A stretch of 64,000 nt of DNA from Paenibacillus sp. MSJ-34 (GCF_018918005.1 NZ_JAHLPR010000018.1:1-64000); one strand, 5' to 3'; shown: positions 1 to 9,409, counted from the first letter of the stretch. Notes: generated by a model from the letters alone, not told the origin. Numbers and translations: made by a program.

Positions 1-45
1 CAAATGGGTTATGAAGTAGAGCTACGTGAGATAGTCCCAGCATAA
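1..45 (+). CDS. 3' end of an unidentified gene (partial)
   Basis: Frame 1 is open from the window edge to a TAA at 43-45, giving a 14-residue tail that ends in ELREIVPA. The fragment is too short to identify. It could also be a chance open stretch. The following 109 bases up to the LysR stop codon hold nothing recognisable. Confidence 0.25.
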   Translation, partial: QMGYEVELREIVPA

Positions 46-154
46 CTGTAACTTTATGGATATTAATGTTGCTTAGGAAACCTTTTCGGTCCAAGGGACT
101 TTAGCGCTTTAATGTTAAATAGTTTATTTTCGTACAAAAGAATCCCCTCCATCC

Positions 155-1039
155 TTATAGAGATTGCTCTAACTCGGCAAAATGCCGCGCGAGAAAATCC
201 CGAAACGCAAGGGACGCTTTCGACAAATAACGCTCTTCCGACCAGACGAGACGATAAGTGCGCTGGCAAACGGGATGCTCAATGCGCAATTTAATCAGCG
301 GCGTCTCCACATCGCTCTTGCAAGCTCCCACGAACGCAACGCCAAGGCCGGCGCGCACCAGATTGCCGATGGCCTCGGGACCGTCGACTTCGCATACGAC
401 ATTCGGCCGGAATCCCGCCGCCCGGCAAAATTCGTCGTTCATTTTGCGGAAAGGGAAGCCTTCTTTATAACCGACGAAAGGGTCGTCGGCTACTTCGGTC
501 AGGCTTACGCTGCTTCGGTTTGCAAACCGGTGCCCGGGCGGCACGGCTAGAAACACGTCCTCATGCAGCATCGGCAGCTCGCGGACGCCTTGCCGATCGA
601 TCGGCATCGCGGTAAAGCAGAAGTCCACCTCGCCGCTCTCGAGCAGTTGCTCCATCTCTTCCAATGAAGCCTGGCTAATGCGGATGTTAATGTCCGGGTA
701 CTTAGCGAGAAAAGCGCCTAAAGGCTCCGAAAGACGGTTCAACGTGGTCGTCGCCAAATAGATGCTCCCGCGCTCCAATCCCGCCAGATCGGCCACTACC
801 CGCCGCCCCTCCTCCAAGGCGGATAAGGCGGTTTCCGCTTTTTTCAGAAACGCTTTGCCGTAAGCGTTCAGCCGGATTTGCCTTCCTTGCCGATCGAATA
901 GCGGCACGCCCAAATCTTCTTCGAGGCGCGCGATCGTTTTGCTTAGCGCGGGCTGTGCGATACGAAGCTCCTGCGCCGCCTTCGTCATATGCTCCAGCCT
1001 GGCGACGGTGCGGAAATATTGCAACTGCAGCAGTTCCAT
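155..1039 (-). CDS. LysR-family transcriptional regulator
   Basis: This 294-residue protein has the standard LysR layout. An N-terminal winged helix-turn-helix (about residues 1-60, LQLQYFRTVARLEHMTKAA then QPALSKTIARLEEDLG) is followed by a periplasmic-binding-like effector domain. The length is typical of the family. It is divergent from the MFS exporter gene at 1160 with a 120-bp AT-rich gap, so it most likely regulates itself and that exporter in response to a small-molecule co-inducer. The start ATG is preceded by a GGATGATC stretch on its own strand. The ligand cannot be read from sequence. Confidence 0.9.
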   Translation of the reverse strand: MELLQLQYFRTVARLEHMTKAAQELRIAQPALSKTIARLEEDLGVPLFDRQGRQIRLNAYGKAFLKKAETALSALEEGRRVVADLAGLERGSIYLATTTLNRLSEPLGAFLAKYPDINIRISQASLEEMEQLLESGEVDFCFTAMPIDRQGVRELPMLHEDVFLAVPPGHRFANRSSVSLTEVADDPFVGYKEGFPFRKMNDEFCRAAGFRPNVVCEVDGPEAIGNLVRAGLGVAFVGACKSDVETPLIKLRIEHPVCQRTYRLVWSEERYLSKASLAFRDFLARHFAELEQSL

Positions 1040-1059
1040 GCCAGATCATCCTTTCATTC

Positions 1060-1075
1060 ATATACTACAGTATAT
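1060..1075. promoter_or_regulatory. Palindrome in LysR/MFS divergent promoter region
   Basis: The interval contains ATATAC-taca-GTATAT, a perfect 6-bp inverted repeat with a 4-bp centre, just upstream of the LysR start and about 85 bp upstream of the MFS start. LysR proteins bind interrupted palindromes between divergent genes, so this is the best operator candidate. The surrounding DNA is very AT-rich, so a chance palindrome is possible. Confidence 0.4.
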
Positions 1076-1159
1076 ATATTTATAATTTTATTTGTATTTT
1101 TCATTATATATTATCAATTGTAAAATAAATGGTGACAACAGACAACATCTGAGAAAGAA

Positions 1160-2578
1160 GTGAGGAGGATGGAGGAGAGCATTCAACGGCAACATGGAGA
1201 GAAATTAATACAAATTCTCGCGTTTACAGTCGTTATCTCCGTTATGAGCGCGACGATGTTCAACATCGTATTGTCCGACATTAGCGCGCAATTTCAGCTT
1301 TCCACCGCGCAAGTAAGCTGGGTTTCGTCGGCATATATGCTCATTTACGCGGTCGGATCGGCGATATACGGGAAGCTTGCCGATACCTATAAATTGAAAA
1401 ATTTGCTTACTTTCGGCCTCGTTTTTTTCGCGCTCGGCTCGATGATCGGGCTGGCCGCCCAGGCGTATTGGATGGTGCTGCTCGCCCGGGCGTTGCAAGC
1501 GATGGGCGCTTCGGTCATACCGGCGACGGGAATGATTATTCCGTTGCGCTATTTTCCGCCTGAGCGAAGGGGACGCGCATTAGGAATAAGCGCAACCGGC
1601 CTCGCGCTCGGCAGCGCCTTGGGCCCGATCGTCTCCGCCTTCGTCGTCAGCGTCGTTCATTGGCGATGGTTGTTCCTGATGCCGCTCTTTACGTTGCTAT
1701 TGCTGCCGTTCTACCGCAAATATTTGGACGACGAGCGGGGCCAAGGCGGCGGCAACGATTGGATCGGCGGCGGCCTGCTCGGATCGGCGGTGGCGCTGCT
1801 GCTTCTGGCCGTAACGAATGAAGCGTGGCTGCCGGGCGCCGCAGCGGCTTGCTTGCTCATCTTATTTACGATCCGTATTCGCAAGGCCGCCGCGCCTTTC
1901 ATTCAGCCCCGGCTGTTTCGCAATCAACGCTATACGCTTGGGCTAACGATCGCGTTTCTTGCGAGCGGAATCGGATACGCGCTGCCTTTCCTGAGCCCGC
2001 TGCTGCTGTCTCATGCGAACAATCTGCACCCCGGGTGGGTCGGCTTTGCCATGGTTCCGGCCGCCTTGGCATCGGCGGCGCTCGGCAGAACGGGCGGCAA
2101 GCTGGCGGACGTTCGAGGCAATCTGTTTCTATACTGCACGGCGTCTTCGCTGCTCGTCATTTGCCTAGTTCTACTGTCTTCGTTCGCGGGCGCGGCGCCG
2201 ATCTTAATCTCCGCCTTCCTCATATTCGGCAATGTGGGACAAACCTTTATGCAAATCGCGTTATTCAACACGATCTCCCGCACGCTGCCGCAGGAACAGT
2301 CCGGCGTCGGCATGGGGCTCATGTCTATGCTTAACTTTATTGCCAATGCCGTGGCCGCAGGCATTTACAGCAAGCTGGTCGATCAAGATTACGCGGCGCG
2401 GTGGAATCCTGTGAACTCGTACGAGACAGCGTCCGAATACAGCAATCTTTATCTGGCTTTGGCTTTGCTGCATGTCGGCATTATGATCGTGTACGTCGTC
2501 CAATTCGGCAAAGCGGCACGGAGAAGCGGCGATGTCGACGGGGAACGCCGCAACAGAAGGCAACAACTTGAATCATGA
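1160..2578 (+). CDS. MFS drug/solute exporter (DHA2-like)
   Basis: The 472-residue protein is strongly hydrophobic, with many predicted membrane segments. It carries the MFS loop signature between helices 2 and 3 (YGKLADTYKLKN) and a WRWLFLMPL motif after helix 5, typical of the QacA/EmrB-type proton-antiport exporters. The length fits a 14-helix carrier. Translation probably starts at GTG 1160; the ATG at 1169 is directly abutted by AGGAGG, which is too close. The next gene starts 31 bp downstream, so the two are probably co-transcribed, with the divergent LysR gene as likely regulator. The substrate is unknown. Confidence 0.88.
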   Translation: MRRMEESIQRQHGEKLIQILAFTVVISVMSATMFNIVLSDISAQFQLSTAQVSWVSSAYMLIYAVGSAIYGKLADTYKLKNLLTFGLVFFALGSMIGLAAQAYWMVLLARALQAMGASVIPATGMIIPLRYFPPERRGRALGISATGLALGSALGPIVSAFVVSVVHWRWLFLMPLFTLLLLPFYRKYLDDERGQGGGNDWIGGGLLGSAVALLLLAVTNEAWLPGAAAACLLILFTIRIRKAAAPFIQPRLFRNQRYTLGLTIAFLASGIGYALPFLSPLLLSHANNLHPGWVGFAMVPAALASAALGRTGGKLADVRGNLFLYCTASSLLVICLVLLSSFAGAAPILISAFLIFGNVGQTFMQIALFNTISRTLPQEQSGVGMGLMSMLNFIANAVAAGIYSKLVDQDYAARWNPVNSYETASEYSNLYLALALLHVGIMIVYVVQFGKAARRSGDVDGERRNRRQQLES

Positions 2579-2609
2579 TCAATCTATAAAAATAAAGGAG
2601 TTGAACGCG

Positions 2610-3515
2610 ATGAAAGCAGTCGCAATTACGAAGTACGGAACGCCGGATGTTATGCAAGTGATGGAGTTTGCCGATCCGCAGGCGGGTCCGGGCCAAGTTC
2701 GGGTCCGGGTGAAAAGCGCCGGGGTGCAGCCGGTTGATACGGCAGTGCGCGGCGGTTGGACCGGTTTCCCGGTGCAATTCCCGCAAATACTCGGCAACGA
2801 ATTCGCCGGTATCATCGATCAAGTCGGCGAGGGGGTGTCCGATTTCGCAATCGGAAACGAGGTGATCGGCTGGTCGGTATTGGCTTGTTATGCCGAATAT
2901 GTCGTCGTGGGCACCGACCAAATCGCATCGAAGCCGCGCGAGATGCCATGGGATGTCGCGGGCGTCTTGAGCGCCTCGGGGCAAACCGCGCATACCGCTC
3001 TGCGGGAACTCGGCGTCGGCCAAGGCGATACCGTGCTGATCCACGCCGCCGCGGGCGGAGTCGGCACCGTGGCGGTGCAGTTGGCCCGGGCCTGGGGAGC
3101 GACGGTCATCGGCACGGCAAGCGAGCGCAATCACGATTATTTGCGTTCGCTCGGCGCCATTCCCGTCGCTTACGGAGACGGTCTCGTCGAGCGCGTGCGG
3201 GACGTTGCGCCGGGCGGCGTGGATGCGGCCCTTGACGCCATCGGCGGCGAGGCGCTGCCGGCCTCGGTCGAACTTGTCGCCGACAGGAGCCGGATCGGCA
3301 CGATCGTCGGCTTCGACGCCGCGCCGCGTTTGGGCGTGCGCGCCATCCGCAGCCAGCGGTCGGCGGCCCGGCTTGCCGAACTGATTGAGTTATACGTTCA
3401 AGACAAGCTGCAGATCCATATCTGGAAGTCGTTCCCGATGCATGAAGCCGCCGCCGCCCATCGCGAGGTCGAGACCGGACATGTGCGCGGCAAGGTCGTT
3501 CTTACGATCGAATGA
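2610..3515 (+). CDS. NADP-dependent oxidoreductase, zinc-free MDR/quinone reductase family
   Basis: The gene encodes 301 residues from the ATG at 2610, which has AAAGGAG 10 bases upstream. The N-terminal GroES-like fold (MKAVAITKYGTPDVM, then ILGNEFAGIIDQVGEGV) is followed by a Rossmann nucleotide-binding domain with HAAAGGVGTVAVQLA. The structural and catalytic zinc-binding cysteine pattern of alcohol dehydrogenases is absent, which fits quinone or enone reductases. It probably forms an operon with the upstream exporter, suggesting a detoxification pair under LysR control. The true electron acceptor is not known. Confidence 0.88.
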   Translation: MKAVAITKYGTPDVMQVMEFADPQAGPGQVRVRVKSAGVQPVDTAVRGGWTGFPVQFPQILGNEFAGIIDQVGEGVSDFAIGNEVIGWSVLACYAEYVVVGTDQIASKPREMPWDVAGVLSASGQTAHTALRELGVGQGDTVLIHAAAGGVGTVAVQLARAWGATVIGTASERNHDYLRSLGAIPVAYGDGLVERVRDVAPGGVDAALDAIGGEALPASVELVADRSRIGTIVGFDAAPRLGVRAIRSQRSAARLAELIELYVQDKLQIHIWKSFPMHEAAAAHREVETGHVRGKVVLTIE

Positions 3516-3553
3516 TCCAGGAATGGCACGGCAAAGCAACCGTAGTATCTGAT

Positions 3554-3590
3554 GAGACTTCCCCGTTTCGGCGGCGGAAGTCTCTTTCTC
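3554..3590 (+). terminator. Rho-independent terminator after oxidoreductase gene
   Basis: A perfect 9-bp stem, GAGACTTCC (3554-3562) with GGAAGTCTC (3576-3584), is followed by TTTCTC. It ends the MFS-oxidoreductase unit. Confidence 0.8.
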
Positions 3591-3619
3591 TTACATGCGG
3601 GACTTCCTTTTTGTATAAT
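3591..3619 (+). promoter_or_regulatory. Sigma-A-type promoter for the kinase-GAF-LuxR gene
   Basis: TTACAT (3591-3596) and a perfect TATAAT (3614-3619) are separated by 17 bp, 50 bp ahead of the ATG at 3670 and immediately after the preceding terminator. Confidence 0.7.
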
Positions 3620-3669
3620 AGATGCTAGAATGTTGAAAATTGCGGTTGGATAGACGGGAGCGGAGTCTG

Positions 3670-5412
3670 ATGATCAATGTACCTGGTTACCGAATAGACG
3701 AAGTCATATTGGATGATGCGCATTTCGTAGTTTGCTATGCGCATTCCGATCTCGATTCCCGCCGGGTTTTGTTGAAAATCGTCAAGGACGGGCATCGCAC
3801 CATGCTCGAAAATGCGAAATTGCTGCATGAACAGCAAATGCTGACCCAATTGAACATGCCGCATGTGATCCGGCCGTTGTCGCTTATCAGTCAAGGGCAT
3901 TGCCTGATTCTCGTCTCCGAATGGATTGGCGGCGTGACGCTGCGGACATATTATCGTACGCAGCGGGTATCGATCCCCGCTTTTCTATCCCTTGCCATAC
4001 GCACCGCCCGCGTTCTGGAATTGCTGCACGAACAGGGCGTCGTACATATGAATATCAGGCCGGATACGATCGTCGTCGAACCAGCGTCGCAGCGCATCTA
4101 TTTGACCGGATTCGGACACGCATTGCGAACGGCCGGCGGCGGGGAGCGGGACGCTAGCATGCCGCTTATGGAGGGAAGCCCTCCTTACATGGCTCCGGAA
4201 CGGACGGGGAGAACGGAGAGGACGATCGACGGCAGGACGGATTTGTACTCGATCGGGATCACCTTTTATGAGATGCTGGCCGGACGGCTGCCGTTTCAAG
4301 CGCGCGAGCCGCTGGAATGGGCTCACGCCCATTTGGCCCAATCCCCGCTGCCTTTGCGGAGCGACCAGATCGATGTGCCGCCATTCTTGGCGGATCTCAT
4401 TATGAAGCTTCTGGCGAAAACGCCCGCCGAGCGCTACCAGAGCGCGCGCGGACTGGCGGCGGATTTGGAGAGAGGCCTGCGCCATTGGGAAAGAACGGGC
4501 TCTTACCCTCGGTTCGAACCGGGAGAGCATGATCGTCCGTTCACGGTCGACGAGCATTCGCCGGCTTCCGCGGCGGAGCCGGAAATCGCCGCAATGTCGA
4601 TGGCGGAGGTTCTATCCGCGGACGTATCCGCCGATCAAGCTCCTTCCCAACCGGGATATTCGCAAATCCTCGACCTGGCTGCCGTGTTCAAAGCGTCCCA
4701 AACGTTTTCACAGGAGAACGATTTGGACCGGTTGATCCAAAGCTTGCTTCATATCCTAATCGAGAATGCCGGCGCACAGAGAGGATGCTTGGTGACATGC
4801 GCAGGCAGAGGACTGGCGGTGGAAGCGGTAGCGGAATCGGAGCGTACGCCGCAAACCGGGCGCGAAATGCCTCTGCCGCTTGCGGAATACGAAGGGCTAT
4901 GCCAAGCCTTTATCGCCCGCGTCATCGATACGTCCGAAGCGCTCTATCTACACGATGCCGCCCGGCAAGGGCCGTTCGTTGGCGATCCGTACATGATCCG
5001 CCGCCGGCCGAAGTCGGTGCTCGGATTGCCGCTGTTCGTCCGGGGCGAGCGGGCAGGCGCGTTATATCTTGAAAATAACGTCACGCCGGGCGCCTTCGCG
5101 CCGGATCGATTAGGCGTAGTGCGGATGCTGGCCGCCCAGCTCATCTATGTAGCGACGCTTAAATATGCCGCCGGACAACCGCTTGCACCGTTTCGCACGC
5201 CATCATTGCTATCCGCCGGGGTCAGCTTGACCGAGCGGGAACGGGAAGTGCTGCAACTGCTTGCCGACGGCTTATCCAATCAAGAAATTGCCGACGGGCT
5301 GTTCGTCACGGTCGATACGATTAAAGTTCATGTGAAGCATATTTACGCCAAGCTGAAGGTGAAACGAAGAATTCAGGCGGTGACGAAAGCCAGAGAGATT
5401 GGATTATTGTAA
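3670..5412 (+). CDS. Degenerate protein-kinase domain + GAF + LuxR-type HTH regulator
   Basis: This 580-residue protein has three parts. Residues 1-275 form a Ser/Thr-kinase fold: the ATP lysine K36 (VLLK) and an APE-like motif (MAPERTGR) remain. The catalytic HRD is HMN (126-128) and the DFG is GFG (147-149), so both key aspartates are gone. A GAF-like sensor (about 335-500) follows, then a C-terminal LuxR helix-turn-helix (LTEREREVLQLLADGLSN). It is therefore probably a pseudokinase used as a ligand-sensing or interaction module in a one-component transcription factor. A related kinase domain heads much larger AAA/GAF/histidine-kinase sensors; this version lacks the AAA and histidine-kinase parts. 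The DMT permease 28 bp downstream is a likely co-transcribed target. Confidence 0.85.
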   Translation: MINVPGYRIDEVILDDAHFVVCYAHSDLDSRRVLLKIVKDGHRTMLENAKLLHEQQMLTQLNMPHVIRPLSLISQGHCLILVSEWIGGVTLRTYYRTQRVSIPAFLSLAIRTARVLELLHEQGVVHMNIRPDTIVVEPASQRIYLTGFGHALRTAGGGERDASMPLMEGSPPYMAPERTGRTERTIDGRTDLYSIGITFYEMLAGRLPFQAREPLEWAHAHLAQSPLPLRSDQIDVPPFLADLIMKLLAKTPAERYQSARGLAADLERGLRHWERTGSYPRFEPGEHDRPFTVDEHSPASAAEPEIAAMSMAEVLSADVSADQAPSQPGYSQILDLAAVFKASQTFSQENDLDRLIQSLLHILIENAGAQRGCLVTCAGRGLAVEAVAESERTPQTGREMPLPLAEYEGLCQAFIARVIDTSEALYLHDAARQGPFVGDPYMIRRRPKSVLGLPLFVRGERAGALYLENNVTPGAFAPDRLGVVRMLAAQLIYVATLKYAAGQPLAPFRTPSLLSAGVSLTEREREVLQLLADGLSNQEIADGLFVTVDTIKVHVKHIYAKLKVKRRIQAVTKAREIGLL

Positions 5413-5440
5413 ATATAACAACTAGGAAGAAGGAAGAACT

Positions 5441-6373
5441 TTGTCGCGTTTCGTATTTTTGGCGCTTATTTTGCTCAGCCTCATTTGGGGAGGCTCTTTT
5501 TATTTTATTAAAATGTTATTGCATGATTTCGGGCCTTGGACGATCGGGTTTCTCCGGTCCGCTTGCGGGTTGGCGGTCGTTACCGCGATTATGTTGGCGC
5601 TGCGGAAACCGTTCGGCTTCCGCACCATCCCTTGGATTCCGATGGCGACGATGGCGCTGATCAACACTTCTATCCCTTGGGCCCTTATTGCATTCAGCGA
5701 GACGCGCTTGTCGAGCAGCATGGCCTCCATATTGAATGCCGCGACGCCGGTGTGGACGATCGTAGTCGGAATCTTGTTTTTCCGCGGCGTATCGAACAAG
5801 GCCCAATGGATTGGCGTTTCCGTCGCCACGGTCGGTATGGCCGTATTGCTCGGCATCACGCCAGGGTCGGTCGTTTCGGTAGATGTATTGGGATTTGTCT
5901 GCATGATCGGGGCCACCTTCTGCTATGCGATCGGGTCCCAGCTTTCCAAGCGCCTCATTTCCGGCCATGCGCTCTCCATGTATCAAATCACGTTCGGAAC
6001 GCTGCTATGCTGCATGCTCGGCAGCGGCAGCGTCGCCCTACTCGCCGAGCCGGCGGCTTTCTCGCAGCTAGTTGTGCCGACCAATATCGGCATGATGATC
6101 GGTCTCGGCGCTTTCGGGTCGGGAATCGCTTATATTCTTTTCTATTATATTGTGGAAAAAGGCAGCCCCGAAATTGCGACCATGGTGACGTATCTCGTTC
6201 CGTGTACCGCTCTGATCTGGGGATACTTTTTACTGAACGAAGCAATCAAGTGGAATATGCTGCTCGGGCTATTCATTATTCTCGGAGGCGTTTATGTGGC
6301 AGGCAGGAAGGGAGGCGCCGGGAAAAAACGAAATCGGCAAACAATAGAAGAACCGCTGCGTTTGGAACGATAG
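5441..6373 (+). CDS. DMT-superfamily (EamA) permease
   Basis: The protein has 310 residues and about ten hydrophobic segments arranged as two EamA repeats. The start (LILLSLIWGGSFYFIK) and the end of repeat 2 (LVPCTALIWGYFLLNEAI) are typical of drug/metabolite exporters. Translation begins at TTG 5441, supported by GGAAGAAGGA upstream. A basic tail (KGGAGKKRNRQ) lies on the cytoplasmic side. Transcription is probably shared with the pseudokinase regulator 28 bp upstream. The substrate is unknown. Confidence 0.85.
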   Translation: MSRFVFLALILLSLIWGGSFYFIKMLLHDFGPWTIGFLRSACGLAVVTAIMLALRKPFGFRTIPWIPMATMALINTSIPWALIAFSETRLSSSMASILNAATPVWTIVVGILFFRGVSNKAQWIGVSVATVGMAVLLGITPGSVVSVDVLGFVCMIGATFCYAIGSQLSKRLISGHALSMYQITFGTLLCCMLGSGSVALLAEPAAFSQLVVPTNIGMMIGLGAFGSGIAYILFYYIVEKGSPEIATMVTYLVPCTALIWGYFLLNEAIKWNMLLGLFIILGGVYVAGRKGGAGKKRNRQTIEEPLRLER

Positions 6374-6389
6374 GATAGCCGCGGACTTC

Positions 6390-6526
6390 TCAAAAGCCTG
6401 CAAGTGCAGGCTTTTGCCGTTGCGAGCTGCGCCGCAATAAAGGTTGCGAATCCGCATCTTTTCCCGGTGGCAAGCAGATGGGGGGTTAGGTAAAGGGTTT
6501 CCTGCACGATCGCAGGCTTTTTGCCC
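6390..6526 (-). repeat. Dispersed intergenic repeat, copy 1 (GCCTGCGATCG family)
   Basis: Read on the minus strand the element starts CAAAAAGCCTGCGATCGTGC and ends with TGCAGGCTTTTG. A plus-strand copy of similar length and layout lies at 27837-27978, beginning AAAAAAGCCTGCGATCGTAC and ending with TGCAGGCTTTC. Both ends carry short GCCTGC/GCAGGC inverted repeats, so the transcript could fold. It is probably a MITE-like or REP-like sequence with more copies in the genome. Confidence 0.55.
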
Positions 6527-6609
6527 GACACCCCATTTTCGCGCGAAAAATAACGGCATCATGAGTCAATTTCGCAATACCGCCGGCGGCTGCCACCCGT
6601 CGGGCGGGC

Positions 6610-6682
6610 TAACGAAACGCATACACGCTAATAGCCTGTAAATCGCCTGGTTGCCGGTGTAACAAAACGAAAACACGCTAAT
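6610..6682. repeat. Two 23-bp direct repeats with 50-bp period
   Basis: TAACGAAACGCATACACGC(TAAT) at 6610-6632 and TAACAAAACGAAAACACGC(TAAT) at 6660-6682 match at about 19 of 23 positions and start exactly 50 bp apart. They lie upstream of the sugar operon promoter and could be paired protein-binding sites. Function is not shown. Confidence 0.4.
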
Positions 6683-6904
6683 CTAATGAGGGGGAAAAGA
6701 CGGTAAAACCGCGGATTTCTAATGAATAACGATTTGTACATGAAGAAACGAAACTTTCTTTAGTAAAAACATATTAATTTTACTATCGCGTTTTTTGTCA
6801 TGAATATTCATAAAATGATGAAAATAGCAATCCTTTTTCATTGTTCATTCATAAGTATTTTCCTCGGAAGGAACGATTTTCCTCAATTTTTATTAGTAAA
6901 ATTA

Positions 6905-6933
6905 TTGACATTTTACCAAGTGAAAAATATAAT
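6905..6933 (+). promoter_or_regulatory. Perfect-consensus sigma-A promoter for the sugar ABC operon
   Basis: TTGACA (6905-6910) and TATAAT (6928-6933) are exactly 17 bp apart, a full consensus. The first downstream gene is the ABC binding protein at 7130, leaving an untranslated leader of about 190 nt. Such a strong core promoter normally needs a repressor; the LacI-family protein at the end of the operon is the natural candidate. Confidence 0.85.
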
Positions 6934-7129
6934 AAAAACCAACATCTTCCGGATTGATCGGCCTAACCGCCGATTGATGCAACCGCTTACTTCTCATGCG
7001 TCTCTCCATTGATTTCAACTTACTTCGCACTAGCGCATATTTTACAAATCCGGCTCAATGACATCGCGGCTCGGCTTGATGAAGTTTGGCATCTTGGTTT
7101 TCAATCCATTTAAACGAAGGGGTGCTTTC

Positions 7130-8377
7130 ATGCGGAAAACGAAAGGCAGGATCGGAGTCATCGCAGTGATGCTTGTAACGATGTTCCTGGCGGCATGCGG
7201 GGACGGAGGGACGGCGGAACCGTCTGCGCAAGACGGCAAACAGGGCGGAAACGTTACGATCCGGTTCGCTACATGGGATTCGGAAGAAAATCTAACGCTT
7301 CAGCAGCAATTGATCGACACGTTTAATGAATCTCACCCGAACGTCAAAGTCAATCTGGAAGCGTACGGCAGCGAATACGATACGAAAATTGCGGCGGGCA
7401 TGGGCGCCAAAGACGCGCCGGACGTCATGTACATGTGGAATTATCCGATCTATAAGGATGCGCTGGAACCGCTTGACGACTATCTCGCGCAGGAAGGCGC
7501 AGATTTCAAGAACAACTATTACGAAACGCTGTGGAACTACAATTCCGCCGACGGGAACATATTAGGTTTGCCCGTAGGATACACGACGCATGTCGTCTAT
7601 TACAACAAAAGCTTGTTCGATGCGGCGGGAGTGCCGTATCCGAAGAGCGGATGGACGTGGGACGATTTGCGTGAGACGGCCAAAAAACTGAGCAATCCGG
7701 CGGAGAGTGTCAGCGGCTTCGCTTTCTCGGGAACGCCCGATCCTTACGATTTCGAAATGTTCCTCTGGGGAAATGGAACCGCTTACGTCGATAAAGACGG
7801 CAATCTGCAAGGAAACGTCAATAGCGGGAAATCGGTGGAAGTGTTGACGATGTTTCAAGACATGCTCAAGGAAGGGTACGCCATTGCGACGGAGGGTTCG
7901 GGTTCGACGGAGATGAAGTCCGGCAAAGTGGCGATGTTTACGAACGGCGCCTGGTCGATCGGCGGCTTGAAGGAAGCCGGCATCGATTTCGGCGTGGTGG
8001 AGCTGCCCGCTTTCCGCGGCGGAAGCGCCGTCAGCATCGTGTCTTCGTCCGGCATCTCAATCTCGAAAGATTCGAAGAAGAAGGACGCCGCCTGGGAGTT
8101 CGTCAAATTCTGGACGAGCGAAGAAGCGAACCGGGCGCGCATCGATTACGAACTGCCGGTTCTGAAAAGCGTCGTCGAAAGCGAAAATTTGCAGCAGGAC
8201 GAATTGAAGCAGGTATTCTACAACATGCTGGAGCAAAGCCAAGGATATACGCCCGCCTCGTTTATTGTGGACAATTGGAGCGAAGTGTCGGAGCGGCTTA
8301 GCCTTGTATTCGAGCAAATTTTCAATCCGAGTACGATGACGGATCCGAAAACCGCGTTGGATGAAGCGGCGCAATAG
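7130..8377 (+). CDS. Sugar ABC transporter substrate-binding lipoprotein
   Basis: The gene encodes 415 residues from the ATG at 7130 (AAGGGGTG 5 bases upstream). A signal peptide ends in the lipobox FLAACG, so the mature protein is lipid-anchored at the outer face of the membrane. The body has the family-1 solute-binding pattern (TIRFATWDSEENLTLQQQLI, MYMWNYPIYKD, GKVAMFTNGAWSIGGL). It supplies the permease pair encoded downstream. No ATPase is encoded here, so a shared MsmX-type ATPase elsewhere is expected. The neighbouring beta-galactosidase suggests a galactoside ligand, by inference only. Confidence 0.9.
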   Translation: MRKTKGRIGVIAVMLVTMFLAACGDGGTAEPSAQDGKQGGNVTIRFATWDSEENLTLQQQLIDTFNESHPNVKVNLEAYGSEYDTKIAAGMGAKDAPDVMYMWNYPIYKDALEPLDDYLAQEGADFKNNYYETLWNYNSADGNILGLPVGYTTHVVYYNKSLFDAAGVPYPKSGWTWDDLRETAKKLSNPAESVSGFAFSGTPDPYDFEMFLWGNGTAYVDKDGNLQGNVNSGKSVEVLTMFQDMLKEGYAIATEGSGSTEMKSGKVAMFTNGAWSIGGLKEAGIDFGVVELPAFRGGSAVSIVSSSGISISKDSKKKDAAWEFVKFWTSEEANRARIDYELPVLKSVVESENLQQDELKQVFYNMLEQSQGYTPASFIVDNWSEVSERLSLVFEQIFNPSTMTDPKTALDEAAQ

Positions 8378-8394
8378 AGTGTTCGTTTCGGATG

Positions 8395-8432
8395 AAGGGG
8401 TGGAAGGTTGCCTTAACGGCCGCCCCTTTTTT
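8395..8432 (+). terminator. Hairpin between binding-protein and permease genes
   Basis: AAGGGGTGG (8395-8403) pairs with CCGCCCCTT and runs into TTTTTT at about 8432. In sugar ABC operons such a partial terminator allows more binding protein than permease to be made. Confidence 0.7.
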
Positions 8433-8471
8433 CCTTCATTAATATAGTCCATCCTGATCGGGAGGTTCGCT

Positions 8472-9409
8472 ATGGAGCATGCTGCAGAACGGCGCAGAAC
8501 AATTCGCAAACGGGGGAAGTTGACGCCGTATTTGTTTATTTCGCCATGGATCGTCGGATTTGTCGTGTTTACGGCCGGTCCTTTGATTTTGTCGCTGGTG
8601 ATGAGTTTATTCGATTGGCCGGTCACTTCCGCTCCGAAGTTTGTCGGTTTCGAAAATTTCATCAAGATGTTTACCAAGGATCCCCAGTTCTATAAATCGC
8701 TTGTCATTACGCTGAAATTTGCGGTTTTCTACGTGCCCCTAAGTTTGGCGACATCATTGATACTCGCCTTGCTGATTGCGCAGCCGGTGCGAGGGGCGAA
8801 GGCGTTCCGTACGATCTTCTATTTGCCTGCCGTCGTGTCGGGCGTCGCCGTCTCGATTATATGGGGCTGGATTTTCAACACCAAGTACGGCATTTTGAAC
8901 TATGCGCTGTCGCTGTTCGGCATCCAAGGGCCCAAGTGGCTGATCGATCCGGCCAGCGCCATTATGACGATCGTCATCGCCAGCGCCTGGGGAGTCGGCA
9001 CGATGATGCTCATTTTCTATACGAATATCAAGAGCATTTCCCCGGACTTGTACGAATCGGCCGCGATGGACGGGGCGGGCTTCTTCCGGCAATTTACCGG
9101 CATTACGCTGCCGCTCATTACGCCGACGCTTTTCTTCAATTTGATTACGTCGACGATCTCCGCGCTGCAGCAGTTGACGCTCGTCTTGCTGCTGACGAAC
9201 GGCGGACCGCTGAAATCGACGTACTTCTACGGCTTGTTCGTATACAACAACGCGTTCAAGCATCACAAGCTGGGATATGCGAGCGCGAACGCCTGGTTCA
9301 TGTTTATCATCATCCTGCTGTTGACGGCGCTTATTTTTAAGTCTTCTTCGGTGTGGGTGTTTTACGAGAACGATATGAGAAACGAGCGGAAAAGGGGAGG
9401 CGGGAAGAA

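Larger units (their letters stand above)
6374..7129. other. 756-bp intergenic region ahead of the sugar operon
   Basis: No credible gene is present. The region holds a dispersed repeat (6390-6526), a 50-bp-period pair of direct repeats (6610-6682) and a consensus promoter (6905-6933). The last 200 bp serve as the 5' leader of the ABC operon. The DNA becomes AT-rich from about 6700. Confidence 0.7.
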
